This document shows positions 1 to 7,432 of a stretch of DNA of 19,919 nucleotides, one piece after another (positions within the stretch are counted from its first letter, which is position 1; every line of letters starts with the position of its first letter). A program made the position numbers and the translations under genes. The notes beneath the pieces are model-generated. The model was not told the DNA's origin, did no database searches, and saw only the letters and a program-made list of their open reading frames with translations. The DNA comes from Euryarchaeota archaeon TMED117 (GTDB lineage Archaea; Thermoplasmatota; Poseidoniia; Poseidoniales; Poseidoniaceae), in NCBI GenBank assembly GCA_002171315.2, contig NHFS02000077.1, forward strand, positions 1 through 19,919, given 5' to 3'.

Positions 1-140
1 ATCATGTAGGGGCGAGACATCTACGTCCGCATACAGGAACCCAAAAGCCGCTTTCGCCGCCCTGAGGCATTCAGCCCACCATAAAGACGATTTGTGGTAC
101 AGGGTACGCCTAGCTCCCCACCTATCCCACCAGAGCCTGC
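1..140 (-). ncRNA. ffs: Archaeal SRP RNA (7S RNA), 5' Alu-domain part, cut by window edge
   Basis: This is the RNA scaffold of the signal recognition particle, which targets secreted and membrane proteins. Read on the minus strand from about 140 to 1, the sequence follows the archaeal 7S Alu-domain pattern. It has GGGATAGGTGGGG (127-115), then the loop with GGCG and CCCTGTACC (about 110-96), then GTGGGCTGAATGCCTCAGGG (79-60), then GGCGGC. This lines up, from memory, with the halobacterial order GGGCTAGGCCGGGG / GGCGTCCCCTGTAACC / GGGGCCGAAGCCCGAGGGGCGG. The GGC and GCC that pair between helix 3 and helix 4 loops are both present. The 5' end is uncertain: a TATA-like TTGAAATA (157-150) would place it near 130. 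The SRP54-binding S domain lies outside the window. The identification rests on recognised motifs, not on a covariance model. Confidence 0.75.
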
Positions 141-174
141 GAGAAGGTGTATTTCAATCAAACGATGAAGCAAC

Positions 175-570
175 TTATGCCTCTTCCTCGTATTTAGAAG
201 GGCACGAAGTCTTGATTGTGTCTGCTTCGATAACGTATTTGCCATTGATTTCCTTGAATGTTCCCTCAGCGTATACGGTCCTATTATCACCTAAGCCATT
301 TGAAATTGAACCCGCATTTGAATAATCAACAAGAAGATTTTCATCTGGTCCTTCTAAGATAAATGTCATATTCAATTCATCGATTGATCCATCCATGATT
401 TCTCCACGTACGGCAACATCTTCATCCAAATGATCTGATGAATTGTCGAGTAATTCTTCAACAGTTAATGTCGGTGCGGGTGCTTGAAGAAAGATTGTCC
501 CTAGAAGTGCAATGGTAATGACTCCACCAATGAGCATGAGTCGAACACGATATGACAGCATACTCTTCAT
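175..570 (-). CDS. ccmE: CcmE-like cytochrome c maturation haem chaperone (CxxxY type)
   Basis: 131 residues. CcmE holds haem covalently on the outer face of the membrane and passes it to apocytochrome c. Residues about 8-28 form one membrane anchor (LMLIGGVITIALLGTIFL), followed by an OB-fold of the CcmE kind. The features seen are VAVRGEIMDGSIDE, a strand ending LLVDYSNAG, VYAEGTFKEINGKYVIEAD and the C-terminal SCPSKY. The last motif is CxxxY (C123, Y127), where most bacteria have HxxxY. Cysteine versions are known from archaea and Desulfovibrio-type bacteria. The gene lies 36 bases after pyrD and just before the SRP RNA; no other ccm gene is in the window. ATG at 570 is used, and an in-frame ATG three codons later is possible. 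A generic OB-fold nucleic-acid protein is unlikely given the anchor and the tail motif. Confidence 0.8.
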   Translation of the reverse strand: MKSMLSYRVRLMLIGGVITIALLGTIFLQAPAPTLTVEELLDNSSDHLDEDVAVRGEIMDGSIDELNMTFILEGPDENLLVDYSNAGSISNGLGDNRTVYAEGTFKEINGKYVIEADTIKTSCPSKYEEEA

Positions 571-606
571 CCGTTCCTATTCAAGTACCTATTTCAATAT
601 CTGCTC

Positions 607-1716
607 TCATTCAAGACTCACTGATGATCCAATTGCATCTTCCAAAGTTTTGTATTCAGAATTCTGTAATTTCTTTCTTAATCCATTGACAATTTCTTTG
701 GTCAAACCGGGACCTTCGAAAACGAAGCCAGCATATGCTTGAAGCAGTGATGCACCATTGATAATTTTCTCCCAAGCATCCTCAGAGGACATTATACCGC
801 CAACACCCACGATTGGTAGTTCCCCTTTGGTGTATTTGAAAATGTGATGAATCAATTCAGTGCTGCGTGTTGTCAAGGGAGCCCCAGAACAGCCACCACT
901 CTCTCGGTAGGTCTTATCCACATCATTTGGACGCTCTAGAGTTGTATTGGTCGCCACAATCCCATCGATTTGTTCCGACAGGGCAATATCAAGAATCTGT
1001 TCTAGTTCTGAGAAAGACAAATCAGGAGCAATTTTAATGAGAATAGGTTTAGACTCCGCTCCATACATATCTGCTGATTTTAAATTTTCAGAAATGCATT
1101 CATTGATAATACTCGTCAAATAATCTCCATGTTGTAACTCTCGCAGCCCAGGTGTGTTCGGAGAGGAAACATTGATCACAAAGACATCAACATCACGCCA
1201 TAGTCGCCTTAATGTGGTCGCATAATCGTCTTTTGCCTCGGATAATGGGGTTAATTTAGATTTTCCGAGATTAGCCCATACTGGAATTTGTCGATTGAAT
1301 TTTCGGGACTTTTTCAACCGTAGAGCGACCTTTTCGCTTCCTGGATTATTAAATCCCATTCTATTGACAAGCGCTCTGTCTTTTCCATTTCGAAACATTC
1401 TAGGTTTCTGATTTCCTTCTTGTTCCAACATAGTCACACCCCCTATCTCTGAAAATCCTAAGCCAATAGATTCCCATCCTCTAAGCGCTTCTGCACGCTT
1501 ATCCATACCAGCAGCTATACCAAATGGGTGTTGAAAATTAATTCCAAACCTTGTAATCGGTAGGTTATGATTTGGTTTATACAATGTTCGAAGAATAAAT
1601 CGTGTCAATGGATTTGAAGAGAGAATCTTGAGTATGAGCAAAGAACGGCCATGAGCCTTCTCTGAATCTTGAACCGCTAATAGCGGCCGGGAAATAAGTC
1701 TGAAGATTCTCCCCAT
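607..1716 (-). CDS. pyrD: Dihydroorotate dehydrogenase, class 2 (quinone-dependent)
   Basis: 369 residues, normal for the class. It oxidises dihydroorotate to orotate in pyrimidine synthesis, using FMN and passing electrons to membrane quinone. Class 2 is shown by the N-terminal extension (residues 1-50) ahead of the barrel, by FGIAAGMDKRAEAL (65-78), by the GNQKPRMF and NRMGFNNPG stretches (101-126), and by NVSSPNTPGLRELQ (182-195). The last contains the catalytic serine used by class 2 enzymes, where class 1 has cysteine. The C-terminal FMN phosphate-binding part IVGVGGIMSSEDAW is intact. ATG at 1716 fits the family start; no strong Shine-Dalgarno is visible. The gene is divergent from the small gene at 1768, with an inverted repeat in the 51-base gap. 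The quinone requirement agrees with mqnC elsewhere in the window. Confidence 0.95.
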   Translation of the reverse strand: MGRIFRLISRPLLAVQDSEKAHGRSLLILKILSSNPLTRFILRTLYKPNHNLPITRFGINFQHPFGIAAGMDKRAEALRGWESIGLGFSEIGGVTMLEQEGNQKPRMFRNGKDRALVNRMGFNNPGSEKVALRLKKSRKFNRQIPVWANLGKSKLTPLSEAKDDYATTLRRLWRDVDVFVINVSSPNTPGLRELQHGDYLTSIINECISENLKSADMYGAESKPILIKIAPDLSFSELEQILDIALSEQIDGIVATNTTLERPNDVDKTYRESGGCSGAPLTTRSTELIHHIFKYTKGELPIVGVGGIMSSEDAWEKIINGASLLQAYAGFVFEGPGLTKEIVNGLRKKLQNSEYKTLEDAIGSSVSLE

Positions 1717-1724
1717 AAACTGCC

Positions 1725-1745
1725 CTTGAACCGATATCCTTCAAG
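1725..1745. promoter_or_regulatory. Inverted repeat between divergent pyrD and the 1768 gene
   Basis: CTTGAA (1725-1730) and TTCAAG (1740-1745) are perfect inverted arms around CCGATATCC, whose core GATATC is itself palindromic. The element sits 9 bases in front of pyrD and 22 in front of the divergent gene, where an operator would act on both. Six-base arms are common by chance in 20 kb, so only the position makes this notable. Confidence 0.25.
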
Positions 1746-1767
1746 CCTTGCGCTGATTCGGAGTGTC

Positions 1768-2187
1768 ATGGAGGAGAATTCCCCACTCTGGTTTGCATTG
1801 CGGGAAGCTGGACGAAGAATTCTTTCTCTTGGAGAAATTTTGATTGAGATTCCTCAACAATTTCACGAACGATGGAATCGACTCATTCTGAATATGAGTG
1901 ATGCTTTACCTCAACGAATCACATTCCCGTCCTTGCTTATCGGAGAATATCTGATCGTCAAGGATTTGGAAAACAAAATTATACTGACAAATCAAGAAAT
2001 ATCTGAATCCTATGAAACATTATGGTTGCCGATGAAAACCAATCTTGTTCTGCCCATGCTCGAGCAAATGTGTTCTGAATTACTTCTCGCAGGTTATCCT
2101 GGATGCGAGGGTTGTGGATTCCGAGAAAATGAAGATGTTTGGAATGAAATATTGAGCAGAAATAATCTCCTTGAATTTTCCCAGTAA
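1768..2187 (+). CDS. Small protein of unknown function
   Basis: 139 residues from ATG 1768. I do not recognise it. The frame stays open further upstream to a TTG at 1726, but that start would lie only 9 bases from the divergent pyrD and would run through the inverted repeat. ATG 1768 has a GGAG at 1760-1763 with a 4-base gap, so I prefer it. The protein looks soluble and mostly helical, with no signal peptide or membrane segment. It has a single CxxC pair (GCEGCGF) near residue 114, which could be part of a metal site but has no second pair in the chain. It ends 76 bases before the topoisomerase start on the same strand, with a 7-4-7 palindrome in between, so co-transcription is possible but not shown. 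Confidence 0.6.
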   Translation: MEENSPLWFALREAGRRILSLGEILIEIPQQFHERWNRLILNMSDALPQRITFPSLLIGEYLIVKDLENKIILTNQEISESYETLWLPMKTNLVLPMLEQMCSELLLAGYPGCEGCGFRENEDVWNEILSRNNLLEFSQ

Positions 2188-2193
2188 TTCTTT

Positions 2194-2211
2194 AGATACC
2201 GTAAGGTATCT
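2194..2211. promoter_or_regulatory. Perfect 7-4-7 palindrome upstream of the topoisomerase gene
   Basis: AGATACC (2194-2200), GTAA, GGTATCT (2205-2211). The arms are perfectly complementary and lie 7 bases after the stop at 2187 and 53 bases before the start at 2264. It could be an operator for topB or a small RNA hairpin after the preceding gene. No T-rich tail follows, which argues against a terminator. Confidence 0.35.
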
Positions 2212-2263
2212 GTTGAGAATGAAGTTTGGCGAGCCTTCAAGTACGGTCGACAAACCGGATGAA

Positions 2264-4999
2264 ATGATGAGCATCGTTGTCCTCGCCGAGAAGCCCAGTG
2301 TTGCAGAGGACATTGCCAAAGTACTTGGCATATCCAAAAAAGAAGCCACACATTGGCAAGGAGACGGTATTGTTGTTACTTGGGCAGTTGGCCATATGCT
2401 CGAACTGAAATACATGGACGATTATGACCCTGATTTTAAGAATTGGAGAAAAACTGCCGATAGATTACCTTACATTCCGGATGAATTTGAATTCAAACCA
2501 AAATCTGGATCCACAAAAAAACAATTAACTGCGATTAAGAAATTAATGAAGGACAAATCAGTAACAGAAATTGTAAATGCCTGTGACGCTGCAAGAGAAG
2601 GAGAATTAATTTTTCAAACAATTTACAATCATGCAAAAATCAAAACTGAAGTTACTCGAATGTGGTTACAATCTATGACAAATTCTGCAATACAGAAGGC
2701 TTGGGATGAACGAAGGTCTTCAAACGAATTCAAACCATTGTCTGATGCAGCTTACAGCAGAAGCCAAGCTGACTGGCTCATAGGTATGAATGGGTCACGT
2801 GTTGCTGAAGTCTTCTTACCCAAGAAAAGGAGCGAAAGGCAAGCGATATCTATTGGTCGTGTTCAGACCGCTACACTTGGAATTATTGTAGATCACGAAT
2901 TGGAAATTCTTCAGCATATCCCAACTCCATATTGGGAACTTAATGCCACATTTACCAACAAAACAAGTACCTGGAGCGGTCGTTGGGAAGGTGGGAAATC
3001 AAACGATGATGTCAAAGCACACTGGGTTCTAACTCAGCAAGATAAAGATCGAATCCAAGCATTACTTGATTCTGGTAAGGACGCAGAAGTTAGTGAAAAA
3101 CTGTCGACAGGAAAAGAACGACCACCGCTTAATTATGACCTTACATCACTTCAGAGACAAGCCAACTCTATGTTTTCTTGGCCTGCTAAAAGAACTCTCA
3201 ATGTCGCCCAAGCACTTTATGAGCGACATAAATTAACGACATATCCTAGAACTGATTCAAGATATTTACCTTCCGACATGACTGATGCCATCAACGAAAC
3301 AATTGCAAATATTGGTAATCAATCTGACTATTCAGGATTTTCCCAGCATTTGAAAGATGGAGGATTAGAAAATGTCAAGAGAAATTTCAATGATGCAAAA
3401 GTAAGCGATCACTTTGCAATCATTCCAACAGGCAAGGTGCCCACGGGTTCATTGTCGAATGATGAAAAGAGACTTTACGATCTAATTGTTCGTAACTTCC
3501 TGGCTTCATGGTACCCTCAATCAACCATTGAAAAGCAAAAGAGAACAGCCAATCTGGGTGGTGAAATTTTCGTCAGAGAAGCACAACAATACCAAACTCT
3601 TGGTTGGAGAGAAGTTGTTCCTAAGAATTTGAATTTCCCTGAAGGATGGGGTACACTGGAATCAAACCCCATTTCTTCTACGGTTGAAGAACATACATGG
3701 AAAGAAGACAAATCTAAACCACCCTCACGTCTCAAGGAAGCACGTTTACTGACCTTAATGGAGCGAGCGGGTAAGGAAATCGAGGATGAAGAACTTGCAG
3801 AAGCGATGTCTGACAAAGGATTAGGTACACCTGCAACAAGAGCCGATACGATTGAAAAATTACTCTCTCGAGGATACATTTCCAGACAACAATCAGGAGC
3901 GATCAATGCTGCCCCTCATGGAATTAGAATTATCGAAATTCTAAGGCGTATTCCAGTTGAATGGATTACGTCAGCTGAATTAACTGGTGAAATGGAATCT
4001 GCTCTTATCGCTGTACAACAAGGGAAACTCGCTGCTAGCGAATATATGCAGCGAATAATAGACCAAACGAATGATCTTGTTACCAAAATTCGTGATCATG
4101 AGCGAGGTGACCTATTCACAGGAGATGATTCTATTGGCCAGTGCCCGTTGTGTAAGAGTAAAATTACAGAAACAGCTCTTTCATACACCTGTGAAAAGAA
4201 CGAAGGAAAAGACAAAGGTTGTTCCTTCGTATTTTGGAAAGATACCAGTGGACGTTGGTTTGATAGAACAACTGCTTCAAGACTCTTACAAGAAAAGAAG
4301 ATAGAAGATTTACATGGATTTTTCAATCGGAACGGAGAGTCCTATACAACGACAATCACTATTGACGATTCTGGAAAGGTCACCTCTGCATTATCCTCTG
4401 GTACTCGTGCAAAGAACACTGATGAAGCTGTCTGTCCTTGTCCAAAATGTGATGATGGTACTATCCGGGAAACTGATACACATTATGCATGCGATGATGA
4501 GGAATGTAAATTCAGAGGTGTCGGTAAAGAAATTTGTAAGAGGGAAATTAGTCCTGTTGAGGCAAAAGCAATTCTAGTTGACGGGAAATCACCTCTCATT
4601 GATAATTTCATCTCGAGAAGAGGAAGGCCGTTCCCTGCATATCTTGTGTTGGATGGGAATAAAGTTGGATTTGAATTTCCACCAAGAGAACCTGCTGCAG
4701 ATGCCCGAAGATTCGAAGTACAGCCAGGTGTTGTCGCAATATGTCCTAAATTTAAGACTGAAATCTATGAGACTGAAACCCATTATCGACCTAAAACCAG
4801 TGCATCAGGATGTAAAATTGACATACCTCGTGAAATTGGAAAGAGAGAACTCACCCGAGAGGAAGCCAAGACATTAATCGAAAAAGGGGAAGTGGGACCA
4901 TTCGATGATCTCATTGCAAAGAAAACAGGTAATCCATATACTGCCATTCTGTATTTGAAAAAGAATCAGAGAATCGGTTATCGGTTCGCTAAACGATGA
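2264..4999 (+). CDS. topB: Type IA DNA topoisomerase, topoisomerase III (TopB)-like, with C-terminal zinc fingers
   Basis: 911 residues. It cuts and rejoins one DNA strand through a tyrosine, relaxing negative supercoils or decatenating. The Toprim domain starts at once (VVLAEKPSVAEDIAKVLG) and has the DAAREGE acidic motif (D108). TopB-like features are VTWAVGHMLEL, DWLIGMNGSR and SIGRVQTATLG. The catalytic tyrosine is in TTYPRTDSRYL (Y327). The GLGTPATRADTIEKLLSRGY stretch of the core is present. The C-terminal part has a Cys4 finger (from C627), a second one (from C724) and a third that keeps only two cysteines (C827, C850). Two Toprim_Crpt-like repeats (KREISPVEAKAIL and KRELTREEAKTLI) alternate with the fingers. 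The start is ATG 2264, or 2267, because Toprim begins there; an upstream TTG would add 31 unlike residues and overlap the previous gene. Annotation pipelines may call it topA. Confidence 0.92.
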   Translation: MMSIVVLAEKPSVAEDIAKVLGISKKEATHWQGDGIVVTWAVGHMLELKYMDDYDPDFKNWRKTADRLPYIPDEFEFKPKSGSTKKQLTAIKKLMKDKSVTEIVNACDAAREGELIFQTIYNHAKIKTEVTRMWLQSMTNSAIQKAWDERRSSNEFKPLSDAAYSRSQADWLIGMNGSRVAEVFLPKKRSERQAISIGRVQTATLGIIVDHELEILQHIPTPYWELNATFTNKTSTWSGRWEGGKSNDDVKAHWVLTQQDKDRIQALLDSGKDAEVSEKLSTGKERPPLNYDLTSLQRQANSMFSWPAKRTLNVAQALYERHKLTTYPRTDSRYLPSDMTDAINETIANIGNQSDYSGFSQHLKDGGLENVKRNFNDAKVSDHFAIIPTGKVPTGSLSNDEKRLYDLIVRNFLASWYPQSTIEKQKRTANLGGEIFVREAQQYQTLGWREVVPKNLNFPEGWGTLESNPISSTVEEHTWKEDKSKPPSRLKEARLLTLMERAGKEIEDEELAEAMSDKGLGTPATRADTIEKLLSRGYISRQQSGAINAAPHGIRIIEILRRIPVEWITSAELTGEMESALIAVQQGKLAASEYMQRIIDQTNDLVTKIRDHERGDLFTGDDSIGQCPLCKSKITETALSYTCEKNEGKDKGCSFVFWKDTSGRWFDRTTASRLLQEKKIEDLHGFFNRNGESYTTTITIDDSGKVTSALSSGTRAKNTDEAVCPCPKCDDGTIRETDTHYACDDEECKFRGVGKEICKREISPVEAKAILVDGKSPLIDNFISRRGRPFPAYLVLDGNKVGFEFPPREPAADARRFEVQPGVVAICPKFKTEIYETETHYRPKTSASGCKIDIPREIGKRELTREEAKTLIEKGEVGPFDDLIAKKTGNPYTAILYLKKNQRIGYRFAKR

Positions 5000-5010
5000 A
5001 TTCGGAAGAA

Positions 5011-5040
5011 ACTTCATGAAGTCAGTCCCATCAAAGGGAC
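5011..5040. promoter_or_regulatory. Two adjacent palindromes before the geranylgeranyl reductase gene
   Basis: ACTTCATGAAGT (5011-5022) is a perfect 12-base palindrome. Two bases later comes GTCCC ATCAAA GGGAC (5025-5040), which ends one base before the ATG at 5042. The second would form a hairpin against the start codon and could affect translation; the first could bind a dimeric regulator. Both fill most of the 42-base gap after topB. The pairing is seen in the sequence; the function is inferred. Confidence 0.35.
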
Positions 5041-5041
5041 C

Positions 5042-6259
5042 ATGGACTACGACTACGATGTCGTCATTATCGGCGCTGGACCTGTTGGAGGCTATGCATC
5101 CCGTCTTCTGTGTGAAAGAGGATTGTCAGTCCTGATGATTGAGGAACACACAGAAATTGGACGGCCATTTCAATGTGCAGGCCTTGTAACACCAAGCGCT
5201 ATGCATGCAGTTGAAGCTTACGGAACAGTCGTTCAGGATGTAGATGGAGCCTTGATTCATGGGCCATCAGGTACACTTGTCCCAGTTGGCAAGGATGGTG
5301 ATTTGCGAACATATGTCGTTTGTAGAAAGCGGTTCGATCAGGAAGTCGTTCAGCAAGGTTTGAAGGCTGGGGCAGATATTTTACTCGAATCTCAGCCAAC
5401 TAATGCAGTCATACATTCTGATGGAGTCATCGTTTCAATCAAAAATCAACGAACTCAAGAGGAACGAGATGTCTCCTGTAAGCTCTTCATCGGCTGCGAT
5501 GGTGCTCATTCATGGGTTCGAAGAACATTCAAAATGGGACGTCCAAAAGAAATGTTGGTTGGCTTCCAATCTGAAGTCGTTGGGTATGAAGGCAAGAACC
5601 GATGGCTAGAGATGTACAGTGGTTCTGAGATTGCTCCAGGATTTTTTGCGTGGGTAATTCCGTCAGGAAACGATACACATCGTATTGGATTGTGGTCAAA
5701 AGCAGAAATGCTCGATGGAAAAAGTATTCTAGACTGCTACAATGATTTACTCAATCATCCACTATGGAAAGAACGATTTGCAAACATACAGGAAACTGCA
5801 AGATATTGCGGTCCTGTACCATCTGGGATGATACGCCGGCCCTACAAAAATCGAGTCATGGTACTCGGAGATGCAGCAGGTATGGCGAAACCAACGACTG
5901 GAGGAGGTCTTGGGCCTGGGTTCAAACAAATATCATCGATTGTAGATAATCTTGTAGTCGCCATAAATAACAATAAACTCACTGAAAAAGATTTGAAGTC
6001 CATTACAAAACACTCATGGCCTAAAATGAAAAAAGAACAGGATAGAGCAAGGGCGTTACGTGATTTACTCGTATCGACACGGACCGATGAAGAACTTGAC
6101 CAACATTTTGCTAATTTTGCTAAACCCGAAATCATTGCATTAATCAACTCAATTGGCGACATAGAAAAGCCAGTCCCTCTAGGAATGGCTCTTTTACGAA
6201 AAGTACCTGCATTCAGAAAGTTAGCTCTTCAAGCAGGAATAAAATTGCTGTTTACTTGA
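5042..6259 (+). CDS. Geranylgeranyl reductase family FAD-dependent oxidoreductase
   Basis: 405 residues, usual for digeranylgeranylglycerophospholipid reductases. These enzymes reduce the double bonds of archaeal isoprenoid lipid chains at the membrane. It opens with an FAD Rossmann motif, VVIIGAGPVGGYAS (7-20), followed by the glutamate that binds the ribose (IEEHTEIGRP). Then come CAGLVTPSA (45-53), GCDGAHSWVR (151-160) and VLGDAAGMAKPTTGGG (274-289), the second FAD motif that is characteristic of this family. ATG 5042 is the only sensible start. The TGA stop is part of the Shine-Dalgarno of the next gene, so the two are probably translated together. The family is broad, so a different isoprenoid substrate (for example a quinone side chain) remains possible. 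Confidence 0.88.
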   Translation: MDYDYDVVIIGAGPVGGYASRLLCERGLSVLMIEEHTEIGRPFQCAGLVTPSAMHAVEAYGTVVQDVDGALIHGPSGTLVPVGKDGDLRTYVVCRKRFDQEVVQQGLKAGADILLESQPTNAVIHSDGVIVSIKNQRTQEERDVSCKLFIGCDGAHSWVRRTFKMGRPKEMLVGFQSEVVGYEGKNRWLEMYSGSEIAPGFFAWVIPSGNDTHRIGLWSKAEMLDGKSILDCYNDLLNHPLWKERFANIQETARYCGPVPSGMIRRPYKNRVMVLGDAAGMAKPTTGGGLGPGFKQISSIVDNLVVAINNNKLTEKDLKSITKHSWPKMKKEQDRARALRDLLVSTRTDEELDQHFANFAKPEIIALINSIGDIEKPVPLGMALLRKVPAFRKLALQAGIKLLFT

Positions 6260-6264
6260 GGTGA
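6258..6264 (+). promoter_or_regulatory. Shine-Dalgarno GAGGTGA deciding the start of the next gene
   Basis: GAGGTGA lies 5 bases before ATG 6270 and contains part of the TGA stop (6257-6259) of the upstream reductase. It rules out the GTG at 6261, which is inside the motif itself. Confidence 0.75.
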
Positions 6265-6269
6265 CATCG

Positions 6270-7403
6270 ATGGGAAAATGGAATATTATTCACAAGGTTC
6301 GATATCCGCCATTCGATCATCAACGTTGGAAAGCCAATTCGGTGCCTATTGTCGAAGATAAGGTCAGCATGAACCTAACATCCGAACAGATCGAACAAAA
6401 GTATCCACCATTTCTAATTAAGAGTGAAGAGGGATGGTTGCTTGAACGAAGAATTGTTTCTGAAAAAGGTGTACAATGGAATGGAGAATCATCAACTCTA
6501 CTAGACGATTCAAAATTCGTAAATCTTGTAGATCAACAACGAAGTGGTTGGTATATCATACCCAACAACCTCCACTCAGTAGCAAGAAGATTGATTCATT
6601 TCGCAGTAATTTTACTTCTCATAACCCTCACTTACCTTTTCGTTGAACCGATTTTAAGTGCATTGGGGATTCCGAGTTTAGGAACCCAAAGTATTCGATT
6701 GGGCTTGTTGGATTACCCTGTCTTGACAGTCGTTGTCGTACCTTTCCTTCTCATGCCGTTGCTGTTACGGATGGTTGCTAACTTTCTAGATCTTAAAAAG
6801 CAACAAGATTATTTTAAAAATCCAGCAAAATCTCCAATCCTTGAACTCGAAAAAGGAATACAAAGTGGACAATCGCTCAGGGGTAAATGCATTATCCCTG
6901 AACGACGCCCTGATTGGAAATCAATTTCCATCCATTGGCACGTAGGTACGCTACCACCTTCCCGAATAGCACTGGTCGAATTGTCAGGAAGGAAATTGGA
7001 CCATCAGCCACCTGTTGGACTTTCAACTCCACTACCTCATCACTGGGAAGAAGGTCTCGATGATGGTACCGCTGGAGGCGAAGATGCGCCAATGGAACGA
7101 CAAGACATACCTGGAGGCGTATTCCTTCGGCCAATGAGATTTTCAGAAGAAGGCGTGGGCCAAGTACTTGATGAAAATGGAACATTTGAACTCCCTCCTC
7201 CACAAAATAACTGGCCTGGTTCAGTCAATTCTGAATTGCTCAGAGTTCATTGGGAAGTTGTCATTAAGATAAAAAGGAAAAAAAATATGCCACTGCTATG
7301 GGTTATGCCAATTCGAGTGAATTTTCCAGAATCCTTTGTCGAATTAGAAAATCTAAATGTTAACGATTCAAGGACTGAGCATTTTTACATCGGCAAGCGT
7401 TAA
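6270..7403 (+). CDS. Two-helix membrane protein of unknown function
   Basis: 377 residues from ATG 6270. I do not recognise the family. The N-terminal 105 residues are soluble-looking. Two membrane helices follow at about 108-133 (FAVILLLITLTYLFVEPIL) and 147-173 (VLTVVVVPFLLMPLLL). A second soluble part of about 200 residues follows, with strand-rich stretches such as SISIHWHVGTLPPSRIALVE and LRVHWEVVIKIKRKK. If the chain enters from the cytoplasm, both soluble parts lie on the same side, joined by a short loop. It starts inside the stop region of the geranylgeranyl reductase and ends 29 bases before the PNGase F-like lipoprotein gene, so it belongs to the same co-directional run. A link to membrane lipids or export is only a guess from position. 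Confidence 0.8.
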   Translation: MGKWNIIHKVRYPPFDHQRWKANSVPIVEDKVSMNLTSEQIEQKYPPFLIKSEEGWLLERRIVSEKGVQWNGESSTLLDDSKFVNLVDQQRSGWYIIPNNLHSVARRLIHFAVILLLITLTYLFVEPILSALGIPSLGTQSIRLGLLDYPVLTVVVVPFLLMPLLLRMVANFLDLKKQQDYFKNPAKSPILELEKGIQSGQSLRGKCIIPERRPDWKSISIHWHVGTLPPSRIALVELSGRKLDHQPPVGLSTPLPHHWEEGLDDGTAGGEDAPMERQDIPGGVFLRPMRFSEEGVGQVLDENGTFELPPPQNNWPGSVNSELLRVHWEVVIKIKRKKNMPLLWVMPIRVNFPESFVELENLNVNDSRTEHFYIGKR

Positions 7404-7432
7404 GTTCAATTCCTACGGATGGATGTATCATC

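Noticed and set aside
21..290. 89-codon open frame on the minus strand
   Set aside because: It runs out of frame through the ccmE 3' end and across the SRP RNA. The basic, glycine-rich composition is what structured RNA gives when translated.
1726..1767. TTG-initiated extension of the unknown gene
   Set aside because: ATG 1768 has GGAG at good spacing, and the extension would cross the divergent promoter region and an inverted repeat.
2171..2263. 31-residue N-terminal extension of the topoisomerase
   Set aside because: The Toprim domain starts at 2264-2267 as in the family, and the extension begins with TTG inside the preceding gene.
4071..4877. Three successive open frames on the plus strand within topB, suggesting a frameshift
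   Set aside because: The main frame carries the zinc fingers and repeats without a break; the other frames translate to nothing family-like.
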